A stretch of DNA of 12,754 nt from assembly GCA_964545075.1 (NCBI GenBank), contig CAZJFS010000131.1, forward strand, positions 1 to 12,754, read 5' to 3'. The notes under the pieces are model-generated. The model saw only the letters and a list, made by a program, of their open reading frames with translations, was not told where the DNA came from and searched no databases. Both the position numbers and the translations under genes were made by a program. This document shows, one piece after another, positions 1 through 7,658 of the stretch. Origin of the DNA: DAOPXV01 sp035352535 (lineage in GTDB: Bacteria > Muiribacteriota > UBA9980). Numbering within the stretch: the first letter of the stretch is position 1; every line of letters starts with the position of its first letter.

Positions 1-2
1 TG

Positions 3-1439
3 TATGACGGAAAGGATTTCATACCCCTGCCGGCTAACCTTTCAGTTTTGAACGGCCAGGTAGTCTGGTCCATGGCGCTTTCTTCGCTTCCGGGGAACGA
101 TTATTCTCAGTTCTGGATAGGCACGCGAGGCACCGGCGCGTATCTCTATCAGGTTTCGAAGGACGCCAAGGCGAATGTCCAGGAAGATCAGACCAGAACG
201 GGCATGAGGACTTTCAATGAAAAGAAATATGAAGAATCGCTCGCGGCCTGGGAAGAGGTTTTGAAGGTCGACGAAAAAAACCGGGATGCGATGATCTATA
301 AAGCCAGATCTTACATCGGCCTTAACAGGAAGGACGAAGCTATAAAAACTCTCGAGGACGCAATCCGCAAATTTCCGGAGCAGAAGGACGCGATAATGCT
401 TCTGGGCGAGATATATGATAGGAACTCGAAATATCCCGAGGCGCTTAAAACATACGAGTCGCTCGCGCTTCAATATCCGAAGGAAGCTGAAGGCTACCTT
501 ATGTGCGCTCAGGTGCAGGCGCGGATGGGAAATCATGACGAGGCCATTACCAATTTCACGAAAGCGCTTACCGTAAATTCCGAGTTGCCTTCGATCTATA
601 AAGGCCTCGCGAAAAGTTTTATGAATAAAGGTGATTTTCAAAAGGCGCTGGACATATCGCTTCAGCTTCAATATAAAAAAAACGAGGATAGCGAAAACAA
701 CGTCAATATAGCTAAAATATATGTGAACATGAATAAATTCGATCGCGCCGAAGAAGAGATAAAAAAGGTCCTCGCCATGGATGAAAACGCGTTTGGAGCG
801 AAATCGGTCTTAGGTCACGTCTATCTTGAAAAGGGAAATTTGAAGGAAGCCGAAAAAAATCTCGTGGAGGCCGTCACCAATAATTTTAAGGATGCCAATG
901 CGCACGCCATACTCGCGCTTGTCCACATAGAGAACAACAACCCGAAACTCGCTATGGATTCAATTGCTAACGCCCGCGTCGTAAACCCCTATGAAGTTAT
1001 GCTTTTATACGCCGAAGGCAGAATATTTGAGGTCGAAGGCAAGTTCGACAGCGCTATTTATTCATACAACAAGGCGATCGGCGAGGGATATAACACCGCG
1101 ACCCTTCATTATAGAATAGCCAACTCTTTGAAGTCGCTTGAAAAATATGATGAAGCGTTGAAGGAATATCAGAAAGTGCTCGCGATGGACCCGGCTTTTA
1201 AAAAAGCCGAGGACGTTAAATGGATGATCTCAAAGCTTTCAATGCCTACTGACGAGGATCTCGCCACTCAAAATACCGCAACCGCTACTACGGGCACCGG
1301 AGCCACGCAGACCCAGGCGTCGTCGGGCGGCGGCCAAACCGGCCAGCATGCGACTTCGACTTCAACTTCGTCCTCGACTTCGACGGGAACGGGGGCGGCT
1401 TCAACTCAGAGGCCTACGCTTGACGACCTTGATTTCTAA
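3..1439 (+). CDS. Propeller-TPR protein with Ser/Thr-rich tail (5' partial)
   Basis: The frame is open from the first complete codon at position 3, so the gene begins upstream. The TTG at 48 is internal and would cut a folded segment. The visible 478 residues begin with a beta-propeller-like strand ending in WIGTRGTGAYLYQ, which resembles the W-G-T-x-G-x-G-hydrophobic repeats of two-component-regulator-type propellers. About ten consecutive 34-residue TPR units follow (for example RDAMIYKARSYIGLNRKDEA and ATLHYRIANSLKSLEKYDEA), with typical A/G-Y-A-P spacing. After the TPRs comes a roughly 49-residue Ser/Thr/Gly/Ala/Gln-rich tail closed by an acidic TLDDLDF. The fold predicts a protein-protein scaffold; partners and location are not shown because the N-terminus is missing. 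The next gene starts 66 bp downstream with its own strong RBS. TPR identity is secure; the propeller assignment rests on one blade. Confidence 0.9.
   Translation, partial: YDGKDFIPLPANLSVLNGQVVWSMALSSLPGNDYSQFWIGTRGTGAYLYQVSKDAKANVQEDQTRTGMRTFNEKKYEESLAAWEEVLKVDEKNRDAMIYKARSYIGLNRKDEAIKTLEDAIRKFPEQKDAIMLLGEIYDRNSKYPEALKTYESLALQYPKEAEGYLMCAQVQARMGNHDEAITNFTKALTVNSELPSIYKGLAKSFMNKGDFQKALDISLQLQYKKNEDSENNVNIAKIYVNMNKFDRAEEEIKKVLAMDENAFGAKSVLGHVYLEKGNLKEAEKNLVEAVTNNFKDANAHAILALVHIENNNPKLAMDSIANARVVNPYEVMLLYAEGRIFEVEGKFDSAIYSYNKAIGEGYNTATLHYRIANSLKSLEKYDEALKEYQKVLAMDPAFKKAEDVKWMISKLSMPTDEDLATQNTATATTGTGATQTQASSGGGQTGQHATSTSTSSSTSTGTGAASTQRPTLDDLDF
1263..1409 (+). repeat. Ser/Thr/Gly/Ala-rich low-complexity coding tract
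   Basis: This segment encodes about 49 residues made almost only of Thr, Ser, Ala, Gly and Gln. It includes short iterated ACT-TCG type codon pairs around 1351-1386. It follows the last TPR directly and precedes the conserved-looking TLDDLDF end. It is probably a flexible linker or tail, and the iterated codons suggest slippage-prone growth. No fold can be assigned. Confidence 0.75.
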
Positions 1440-1491
1440 GGATGCATCAAAATACGCGAAACCATATCGGCATACATAAATTAAAAAATTC

Positions 1492-1497
1492 GGAGGT
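1492..1497 (+). promoter_or_regulatory. Ribosome binding site of the SecD-like gene
   Basis: GGAGGT lies 8 bases before the ATG at 1506, a near-perfect Shine-Dalgarno match. It fixes the start that keeps the whole signal peptide. The rest of the 66-bp gap after the TPR gene shows no hairpin or convincing promoter. Confidence 0.8.
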
Positions 1498-1505
1498 ATC
1501 TTAAA

Positions 1506-2600
1506 ATGAAGTTTGTGGGTGTACTTTTAACTATCGTGACGGTTTTATCTCTTTTATTCGTCTTGCCGGCGCCAATACTAGCCGGCGAAGGTTCCGGGAA
1601 TATTGAAATATGGAACCGGTTTATCGCGCTCATAGAAAAAAGAGATTCCGATGGAATAAAAAGACTTCTTTCAAAAGATGTTTCAACCGATTTTATGGAA
1701 GGGCTGACCGAACAGATCAATTCAAAAAGTCAGATGGGCATAGACGCTCTTAAAAACATGAAATTTTTAAAAGAGCATCGCGCGTCGGAGGGCGTCATAA
1801 AACTCGGTTTCGAGGTCGCTAAAGCCGCGGGTACGCTTCCGGAATATCTCTGGGTTGTCTTAAAGAAGGAAAGAGGCGCATACAAAATACTCAATTTCGA
1901 ACCGACCCAGTCGCTCACGTTTTATATGATCGTTATAAAGCCTCATCTGTCTTCGGGTCAGGACCCGAAGGACACATACGGGAAAATAATAGAAGTGTTG
2001 AAGAAACGCCTTTCCAAGATGGAATTTACGAATTTTATTTTTACGGAAGAAAACGGAAATATCCTGCTTGAAATATCGGGCATAGACTCCATTGAAGTTT
2101 TCAAAAAGTTCATCGTTAAAACCGGTTCTTTCTCTCTAAATCAATGCTGGTTCGAAGAGGATGACAGTTTCGTCGCGGCCAACCGTGACAGCGTCGTCGA
2201 GCTCTACGAATATCCGCAGTTCGAAAAGAAAAACCCTAGAAAATATTTCGTGTTAAAAACACCCGTAGTTACGAATGAGCAGGGCGGAGTTTCTGAATCG
2301 AAGGTCGCCCGCTCGGGGCTTCACGTTCCGCAGGTCCAGATAGACTTTAACGATCAGAACAAGGCAAGGCTTGAAAAATATACCGGAAAAGTCTCGGCTT
2401 CCAGGGACGCGAAAATGACTCTGGCATGCGTGCTTGATTACAAGGTGGTTTCCACGTTCGGCGTCGGAGACAAGATATCATCCGGCAGGGTGTGGGCTGA
2501 AAACATAACGCTCACTCAGACGGCCAGCATGATAAACGCTTTGATCGGTTCGGGCCCTCTTCCGGCCGGCATCGAAATCATATCCGTTGATAAAAAATAG
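1506..2600 (+). CDS. Exported SecD-P1-domain-like protein without membrane domain
   Basis: A 364-residue protein. Residues 1-26 form a signal peptide (MK, long hydrophobic core, likely cut after PILA). Residues of about 27-135 are a small alpha+beta region with NTF2-like or lipoprotein-accessory character (uncertain). Residues of about 139-364 follow the SecD first periplasmic domain: a helix corresponding to the IL..R....G segment (IIEVLKKRLSKMEF), LEISGID matching the V-x-LPG-I region, a KTG motif, then LACVLDYKVVS and GPLPAGIEI, matching the AIVLDG.V and GALP..L.I signatures. SecD normally continues into six transmembrane helices with an RND fold; here the protein stops after P1, so it cannot act as a complete SecD. 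It probably works in the periplasm, perhaps in folding or late export. Homology to SecD P1 is fairly sure; function is unknown. Confidence 0.75.
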   Translation: MKFVGVLLTIVTVLSLLFVLPAPILAGEGSGNIEIWNRFIALIEKRDSDGIKRLLSKDVSTDFMEGLTEQINSKSQMGIDALKNMKFLKEHRASEGVIKLGFEVAKAAGTLPEYLWVVLKKERGAYKILNFEPTQSLTFYMIVIKPHLSSGQDPKDTYGKIIEVLKKRLSKMEFTNFIFTEENGNILLEISGIDSIEVFKKFIVKTGSFSLNQCWFEEDDSFVAANRDSVVELYEYPQFEKKNPRKYFVLKTPVVTNEQGGVSESKVARSGLHVPQVQIDFNDQNKARLEKYTGKVSASRDAKMTLACVLDYKVVSTFGVGDKISSGRVWAENITLTQTASMINALIGSGPLPAGIEIISVDKK

Positions 2601-2612
2601 TAGCGGAAGAGC

Positions 2613-2630
2613 AAGGAGAACTAATTTCTG
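2613..2630 (+). promoter_or_regulatory. RBS and probable CTG start of the membrane glycosyltransferase
   Basis: AAGGAGA (2613-2619) is followed 8 bases later by CTG at 2628. The frame is blocked by an in-frame TAA at 2622-2624, and no ATG, GTG or TTG occurs in frame until GTG 2682, which has no Shine-Dalgarno in place. Starting at CTG gives MNRIFNDYKIEIIIALAAVV, a basic N-terminus plus the full first membrane helix; starting at GTG 2682 cuts that helix in half. Confidence 0.65.
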
Positions 2631-4421
2631 AATCGGATATTTAACGACTACAAAATTGAGATAATAATAGCGCTTGCCGCCGTGGTTTTTTACTCGTTAA
2701 ACCTCGGCGGCGCTCCGCTATTGGACCCTGATGAACCGGTTTACGGCCAGACGGCGCGAGAGATGGTCCTTACCGGATCATGGCTTACGCCTAAATTAAA
2801 CGGACTTTTATGGTTCGACAAGCCTCCGATGTATTTCTGGCTCGCCGCGCTATCCTATAAGATCTTCGGAATAAGCGAATTCGCAGCCCGTTTTCCATCG
2901 GCGGTGATGGCGGCGCTTACGCTCGCCGTGACGTACCGGTGGGGTTTTGTAGCGTTCGGCCATATCGCTGGACTCGCCGCCGCCATAACGCTTGGCACGT
3001 CTTTTTTATTCGCGTTCCTGGCGCGGGCCGCGGTTACGGATATGACTCTGTGTTTTTTCATGACTCTGTCCTTTTTTATGCTGTATATGGCGGCGCGCGA
3101 GCCGGCTGAAAAATTCAAGCATATCAATCTATTTTATTTTTTTTCGGGGTTTGCCGTTCTTACGAAAGGTCCGGTAGGCATTGTTTTACCGCTTATGGTG
3201 GTCGCGCCCTTTCTCGTTTTCAGAAAAAATTACGCGCTGCTTCGGGCGCTTTATTCATACACCGGGTTCGCGTTTTTCGCGTTGTCGGCGCTTCCCTGGT
3301 ACGCCGCAATGCTTATAATTCACAAAAGCCAGTTTTTCAATACTTTTATAGGCTACCATAATCTTATAAGGTTCCTGGAGCCTGAACACGCCGGAACAAA
3401 TAAATACTGGTTCTTTTTTCCCGTGATCCTCGCCGGCATTTTCCCTCATGTATACGCGTTAGGCGGAATCCTGGCCGATGTCTTGAAAAAACTTTTCAGC
3501 CGGGCGTTCTACGATACATACCTTTTCGGAAAAGGCGAAGGCGCGGAAGGCGAAAAATTCTCGCTCGCCTATCTTTCTTTCATTGTATGCGTAATATTCG
3601 GTTTTTTCACTATATCCAAAACCAAGCTCGTGACATATATTTTTCCGCTGTTTCCGGCGCTGGCTATAATACTCGGTTTTTATTACGCCAGGATATTCTC
3701 CGGGCGCTTCTCTAACTATGCGGGCGCGTCGCTCTGCGCTCTTATAGCCGGAGGGTTATCTTACGCTTTTTATAAAAAAGTTTCCGGCGCCGGCCTTATG
3801 CTTTCGAACCCCGAAGCGTGTTATGATATCGGCGCGGTATGCGCGGCCATCGCCGTGATAGCCATATTATTCGGCGTTATAAGGCGCCATGAATACGCCT
3901 TCATTTCATTGTCGGCGGCCATGTGCGTGTTTTTATTGTCCGTCAATTTTTATCTGATCCCGCAGCTCGGCGACAAATATTCCGCGCGCGGAATATGCTC
4001 CGAAATATCCAAGGTCATAAAACCCGGAGACCGGCTGGCCTATTTTTCAAAGGCGCCGTCCGTTTTGTTTTATAGCGACCGCGTTGTCGAACATGTCGGG
4101 CTTTTAGCGCCGATTCGAAGAAAAGACTCGGCTGAAAACGCGTCCGCCGGCATTTCCGGCGAAAATAAAACCGCGGCCGGAAATTTCGCCCGGGAATCTT
4201 TAGGCAAACTTGAAACCGCGGATATGCAGGCCAGAAGAAAAGCTAAAGAAGAAGCGCTCGAAAAATTTTCGGGATTCCGTAACGCGCGAACGTATCTGGC
4301 GTATAATCGGAAATCCTATCTGATAATGCTGGCTTCGGATTTCGAAAAAGGTTCGGACGAGATAAAGGTCAGGTATAACACAGGTTCGAGGTCAGGCAAA
4401 TATATTTATCTTTACAATTAA
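2628..4421 (+). CDS. ArnT/PMT-like membrane glycosyltransferase (GT83/GT39 type)
   Basis: A 597-residue integral membrane enzyme if read from CTG 2628. The class transfers a sugar from a polyprenyl-phosphate carrier to a lipid or protein acceptor on the outer face of the inner membrane. The first extracytoplasmic loop has the family signature: an acidic DPDE at about residues 33-36, Y-x-x-x-AREM, then WLTPKLNG and the KPP motif at about 65-67 (FDKPPMYFW), followed by lfG-x-sEFAARfPSA. About ten or more hydrophobic helices follow to about residue 450. The C-terminal 130 residues form a hydrophilic domain with an Ala/Lys/Glu-rich stretch. The GT2 gene 30 bp downstream is the natural supplier of the donor lipid. 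The acceptor (lipid A, other glycolipid or protein) cannot be read from sequence. Confidence is high for the family and low for the substrate. Confidence 0.87.
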   Translation: MNRIFNDYKIEIIIALAAVVFYSLNLGGAPLLDPDEPVYGQTAREMVLTGSWLTPKLNGLLWFDKPPMYFWLAALSYKIFGISEFAARFPSAVMAALTLAVTYRWGFVAFGHIAGLAAAITLGTSFLFAFLARAAVTDMTLCFFMTLSFFMLYMAAREPAEKFKHINLFYFFSGFAVLTKGPVGIVLPLMVVAPFLVFRKNYALLRALYSYTGFAFFALSALPWYAAMLIIHKSQFFNTFIGYHNLIRFLEPEHAGTNKYWFFFPVILAGIFPHVYALGGILADVLKKLFSRAFYDTYLFGKGEGAEGEKFSLAYLSFIVCVIFGFFTISKTKLVTYIFPLFPALAIILGFYYARIFSGRFSNYAGASLCALIAGGLSYAFYKKVSGAGLMLSNPEACYDIGAVCAAIAVIAILFGVIRRHEYAFISLSAAMCVFLLSVNFYLIPQLGDKYSARGICSEISKVIKPGDRLAYFSKAPSVLFYSDRVVEHVGLLAPIRRKDSAENASAGISGENKTAAGNFARESLGKLETADMQARRKAKEEALEKFSGFRNARTYLAYNRKSYLIMLASDFEKGSDEIKVRYNTGSRSGKYIYLYN

Positions 4422-4451
4422 AATAACAATAAAATTATGAGAGGTTGATTA

Positions 4452-5180
4452 ATGGAGTTCAAACATTCGATATCGTACGTTTTTCCGATGTTCAACGAAA
4501 TAGACAACATAGAACAGATGGTTCTTTCCACGATGGCGGTCACGGATACGATCACTTCTGATTATGAGATCGTGGTCGTAGACGACGCTTCCACTGACGG
4601 TTCAGGCGAACTTCTGGACGAATTGGCGAAAAAATATCCTCAGATAAAGCCCATCCATCATCCGTATAACAGGAAACTTGGCGGCGCCCTTAAAACGGGA
4701 TTTTATGCGGCGAAAAAAGAGCTGATCATATATATCGATTCGGACCTTCCGATAGATCTCAACGACATAAAGCTCGCGCTTCCGATGATAGAGGACGCCG
4801 ACTTCGTTACCGGCCACCGGCTCATGAGGACGGAATCCTTCAGAAGGAAGTTCCAGTCTAAAATTTATAACTGGATCATAAGGCTGCTTTTCGGGCTGAA
4901 GGTTAAGGACGTTAATTTCGCGTTCAAGCTTTTCAAGCGCAGCATCCTCGAAAAAATATCGCTTCAGTCCGAAGGTTCCTTCATCGATGCCGAGCTTTTA
5001 ATCGAAACGAAGCGCTTCGGCTATAAGATCAAGGAAATCGGACTCATGTATTATCCCCGTTCGGCCGGCGAATCCACGCTTTCCGGGTTCGGCGTAATAA
5101 TGAAGATATTGAAGGAAATGAACGAATACAGGCTCCGCCGAAAAAATTTCGACTTTTTGAAGAACAGGTTCGGTAAATAA
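4452..5180 (+). CDS. GT2 glycosyltransferase, Dpm1/ArnC-like polyprenyl-phosphate sugar synthase
   Basis: A 242-residue cytoplasmic family 2 glycosyltransferase. It has the opening FPMFNEIDNIE, the nucleotide-binding VVVDDASTDGS (about 41-51), the NRKLGGALKTGF segment (73-84) and the metal-binding DSD at 96-98. Late conserved elements FKLFKRS, SFIDAELLIE and YPRSAGEST follow. This pattern fits enzymes that move a sugar from a nucleotide donor onto polyprenyl phosphate (dolichol-phosphate mannose synthase, ArnC). Like the short Dpm1 form it lacks a C-terminal membrane anchor. An AGAGGT-like RBS lies at about 4440-4446. The membrane transferase just upstream and the transporter 2 bp downstream support a lipid-linked sugar pathway. 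The sugar is unknown. Confidence 0.88.
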   Translation: MEFKHSISYVFPMFNEIDNIEQMVLSTMAVTDTITSDYEIVVVDDASTDGSGELLDELAKKYPQIKPIHHPYNRKLGGALKTGFYAAKKELIIYIDSDLPIDLNDIKLALPMIEDADFVTGHRLMRTESFRRKFQSKIYNWIIRLLFGLKVKDVNFAFKLFKRSILEKISLQSEGSFIDAELLIETKRFGYKIKEIGLMYYPRSAGESTLSGFGVIMKILKEMNEYRLRRKNFDFLKNRFGK

Positions 5181-5182
5181 AC

Positions 5183-6136
5183 ATGCCAAAAACGATAGAC
5201 GCCATACCACCGGAATCCGGCGGAGCGTCAGGTTTTTCCGGCGCCATGAGCGCTCCCGGTTTAAACGATATGAAAACGGCCTTGATATTGGTCGTCATCG
5301 CGTTCGCCTGGGGCCTTAACTACGTCGTGGTAAAAAACGTTTACGCGGGAATTACGCCGCTGTCTTATTGCGCTTCGCGGTTTGTCGCAGCCGGTGTAAT
5401 ATTGCTTCTGATCACGCGGTTTACCGAAGGAAAGGCGTTCGTCGAAAAAAGCGATATATTTGGCATAGCAGCTCTGGCCGTTTTCGGTTTCGGCTTCAGC
5501 AACCTCTTCATGGCGCTTGCGCTTAAAAACACCGGGGCTTCCACGGCCTCCATGATATCCTCCACCGCTCCTATATTCGCTATATTCTCCGCCGCGCTTT
5601 TCAAGATCGATAATTTCAGCTTAAAAAAAACGCTCGCCATAATGATATCCATATTCGGAATTTATTTTATCGTATCCGGCAGGGGCGTATCCGGCTCAAG
5701 CGTTTCGAACGACGCGTCCATGGGCGTAGTTTATTGCTTTATTTCGGCGATAACGTGGGCCATATACAGCGTTTTTTCAAAGCGGCTTTTAAAGAAATAC
5801 TCGGCCGTGAGGTTTACGGCTAACGTCGTGTTTATCTCTTCTCTCGCGATGATACCCGTGGCGTATAACGAACTTTCGGCGACCGGCTGGCTTTCGCTTC
5901 CGGGTTTCGTATATTACTCGTTTATTTTTTCCGTCTTTTTTTCATCCGTCATACCGCTGATCTACTGGAACCGCTGCATCGCGCGCACCGGTCCCGTGAC
6001 GGTCATGATGTCTCAGAATATGGTTCCAGTTTTCGCGCTGATATGCGCTTATTTTTTTCTGCACGAGGCGGTTTCGTCATCTCAGCTTATGGGTTCTTTC
6101 GTGGTCATCTGCTCAATATTGCTCGGAACTTTATAA
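5183..6136 (+). CDS. EamA/DMT-family 10-helix transporter
   Basis: A 317-residue membrane protein with two tandem EamA-type halves, about ten hydrophobic helices. The hallmark first helix LILVVIAFAWGLNYVVVKNV begins at about residue 34, and the end of the first half shows the usual LF-x-ALK-x-TGASTASMISSTAPIF. The second half starts near GVVYCFISAITWAIYSVFSKRL and contains the mirror motif PVTVMMSQNMVPVFALI. ATG 5183 lies 2 bp after the GT2 stop, consistent with translational coupling; ATGs at 5246 and 5270 also precede the first helix and would remove a 21-29-residue Gly/Ser/Pro-rich leader. General DMT proteins export metabolites. Because ArnE/ArnF-type lipid-linked sugar flippases belong to the same superfamily, a flippase role is plausible here but inferred only from neighbours. 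Confidence 0.87.
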   Translation: MPKTIDAIPPESGGASGFSGAMSAPGLNDMKTALILVVIAFAWGLNYVVVKNVYAGITPLSYCASRFVAAGVILLLITRFTEGKAFVEKSDIFGIAALAVFGFGFSNLFMALALKNTGASTASMISSTAPIFAIFSAALFKIDNFSLKKTLAIMISIFGIYFIVSGRGVSGSSVSNDASMGVVYCFISAITWAIYSVFSKRLLKKYSAVRFTANVVFISSLAMIPVAYNELSATGWLSLPGFVYYSFIFSVFFSSVIPLIYWNRCIARTGPVTVMMSQNMVPVFALICAYFFLHEAVSSSQLMGSFVVICSILLGTL

Positions 6137-6155
6137 AATCGGGGGAAGAATATAA

Positions 6156-7562
6156 ATGGAAAAGAAAAAAATAATATTGCCTTCAAATATCCATTTTGCC
6201 TGCGCATGCTGCGGCGAGTGCTGCAGAAAATGGCAGGTTCTCATAAATCAGGCCGAAGCCGACCGGTTCTCAAAGGACGATTGGGCTAAAAGTTTAGAGA
6301 CGGCCGGACTTCCGGGCGCCAAGTTCGTAAAAGACGGTATATTTTATCCGCGTGAGGAAGTTCCGCCGCAATCCGCGGAACCCGGCTATATAAAATTTGA
6401 TTCCGACCTTAAATACAGCTTGAAGTTATGCGACGGCGATAAATGCGTTTTTCTTACGGAAAAAAATCTCTGCCATATGCACGCTGAAAAGGATTTTGAT
6501 TATAAATCACATACCTGCAAGGCGTTTCCGGTAAAACCCGTGTACCTTCCCGATGGATCGGTCCAGGCGAATTTCTCGTTTTTCTGTCCCGGCGTCGCCG
6601 ATGAATGCAATTCGGATATTTCCGAAGCCGCGATAGAGAAGCTTCTCGAAGACGACAATGACAGGGCGATAATTTCCGATAAACTAAGGCTTTGCGATAA
6701 CATCGAGATAAGTTATAAAAACATGCTCACGCTCAATCATTTCATCGGCGATTTCCTCACTGACGGTTCGAACGCGTCCCATCACAACGACGCGGGATAC
6801 GAGCCGTACGGGGAAGTATGGAATTCGCTGGGTTCGTCGATGCATTTTGACGATCGCATTATCACGGCCATATTTTTTGTCATCTCGATATGTAAGCTCG
6901 CCAAAACCATTCACGCCAAGTCGCCGCAGGAGTTCGACTCCCTTTTTGCCCTGGAAATCGCGAAAAAGGATCTTTTGAAAGAACTTATGAAAAATTGCGC
7001 CGAGCGCGCCGAGAAAACGCCGGTTAAAAATTACGCTCCGCTCATTCTGATGATATTCATAAGCATTCATCAGGTAAGCCGCAAGGAAATTTCGAATTTT
7101 TCAAAAGCGTCCACCATTATTTTCAACATGATAAAATGCTCTCTGGATATCGGCAGTTTTGATTTCAAGGAATTTAATTTCAGCATGAAGTTCGCGGATC
7201 ATTCGAAAGCGGTTTTTGATCTTAACGAGCCACGTTCGGCCGCGCTCATTGAAAGATACGTGAGCCATCTGATATTTCGTAAAAAAGCGTTTTTCACTTC
7301 GAATGTTTTAAGGGGATTTCAATACATCTTTCTTTATTACGCGCTCGTGAAATGGTACGCTAAATCCTTCGCCGCCGAAAGATCGGCCTCTTCGACCGAG
7401 TATTCAGACGTTTCAAGGGCGGTCAGGTTCGTTGAAAAAGCCTTCGCGAACCACTCGATGATAATAAGTTTACTCGAGAGCAATAAAAAATACGATAGTT
7501 TTTTCGATCCGCTTTTCGAAAGCCCTTCGATAATAAAAACTCTCGTAAAAGGTAAACAATAA
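6156..7562 (+). CDS. YkgJ/FliB-like cysteine-cluster protein
   Basis: A 468-residue cytoplasmic protein. The N-terminus carries the CxCCGxCC cluster (Cys16, 18, 19, 22, 23). Further cysteines at 92, 97, 106, 121 and 144 lie in the family contexts LCHMHAEKDFDY, TCKAFPVKP and FCPG. This is the YkgJ-type metal or Fe-S binding cysteine cluster, also present in the flagellin lysine methylase FliB, whose overall length is similar. Residues of about 150-468 are mostly helical and have no motif I recognise. GGGGA upstream of ATG 6156 is the RBS, and the 19-bp gap to the transporter suggests the same operon. No flagellar gene is nearby, so a FliB function is not supported; a metal-dependent modification role is possible. 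The cysteine-cluster identity is solid, the reaction unknown. Confidence 0.82.
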   Translation: MEKKKIILPSNIHFACACCGECCRKWQVLINQAEADRFSKDDWAKSLETAGLPGAKFVKDGIFYPREEVPPQSAEPGYIKFDSDLKYSLKLCDGDKCVFLTEKNLCHMHAEKDFDYKSHTCKAFPVKPVYLPDGSVQANFSFFCPGVADECNSDISEAAIEKLLEDDNDRAIISDKLRLCDNIEISYKNMLTLNHFIGDFLTDGSNASHHNDAGYEPYGEVWNSLGSSMHFDDRIITAIFFVISICKLAKTIHAKSPQEFDSLFALEIAKKDLLKELMKNCAERAEKTPVKNYAPLILMIFISIHQVSRKEISNFSKASTIIFNMIKCSLDIGSFDFKEFNFSMKFADHSKAVFDLNEPRSAALIERYVSHLIFRKKAFFTSNVLRGFQYIFLYYALVKWYAKSFAAERSASSTEYSDVSRAVRFVEKAFANHSMIISLLESNKKYDSFFDPLFESPSIIKTLVKGKQ

Positions 7563-7571
7563 GAAATTTTT

Positions 7572-7588
7572 CTGATAAACCTGATAAA
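7572..7588 (+). repeat. Tandem direct repeat CTGATAAA x2 next to the -35 box
   Basis: CTGATAAA occurs at 7572-7579 and 7581-7588, a 9-bp period, ending one base before the proposed -35 box at 7590. Direct repeats in this position can be activator half-sites, but the AT-rich gap makes chance possible. Confidence 0.35.
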
Positions 7589-7589
7589 T

Positions 7590-7618
7590 TTGACTTTTTA
7601 AGATATTTGTAGTAAATT
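7590..7618 (+). promoter_or_regulatory. Probable sigma70-type promoter of the kinase operon
   Basis: TTGACT (7590-7595) and TAAATT (7613-7618) are separated by 17 bp and lie in the longest clearly AT-rich gap of the window (7563-7655, 93 bp). The spacing is ideal and the -35 matches 5 of 6 bases; the -10 matches 4 of 6. Transcription would begin near 7625, leaving a short leader before the TTG start at 7656. No terminator hairpin for the preceding gene is visible in the gap, so read-through is possible. Confidence 0.5.
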
Positions 7619-7645
7619 TATTGTATAAGTTCATTGAAATTGACC

Positions 7646-7658
7646 GGAGACGCCATTG
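7646..7658 (+). promoter_or_regulatory. RBS and TTG start of the giant kinase gene
   Basis: GGAGA (7646-7650) lies 5 bases before TTG 7656. An in-frame TGA at 7641-7643 excludes any earlier start, and the first internal methionine (residue 94) lies beyond the catalytic lysine. TTG is therefore effectively forced. Confidence 0.8.

Noticed and set aside
42..671. Minus-strand frame of 209 codons
   Set aside because: It lies wholly inside the TPR coding sequence, whose repeats are unmistakable; an antisense shadow.
1440..1505. Terminator or promoter between the TPR and SecD-like genes
   Set aside because: No hairpin with a T-run and no well-spaced -35/-10 pair can be seen; only the RBS is clear.
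6156..7562. Naming the cysteine-cluster protein fliB
   Set aside because: The cysteine motif is shared by the wider YkgJ group and no flagellin or flagellar gene is visible.
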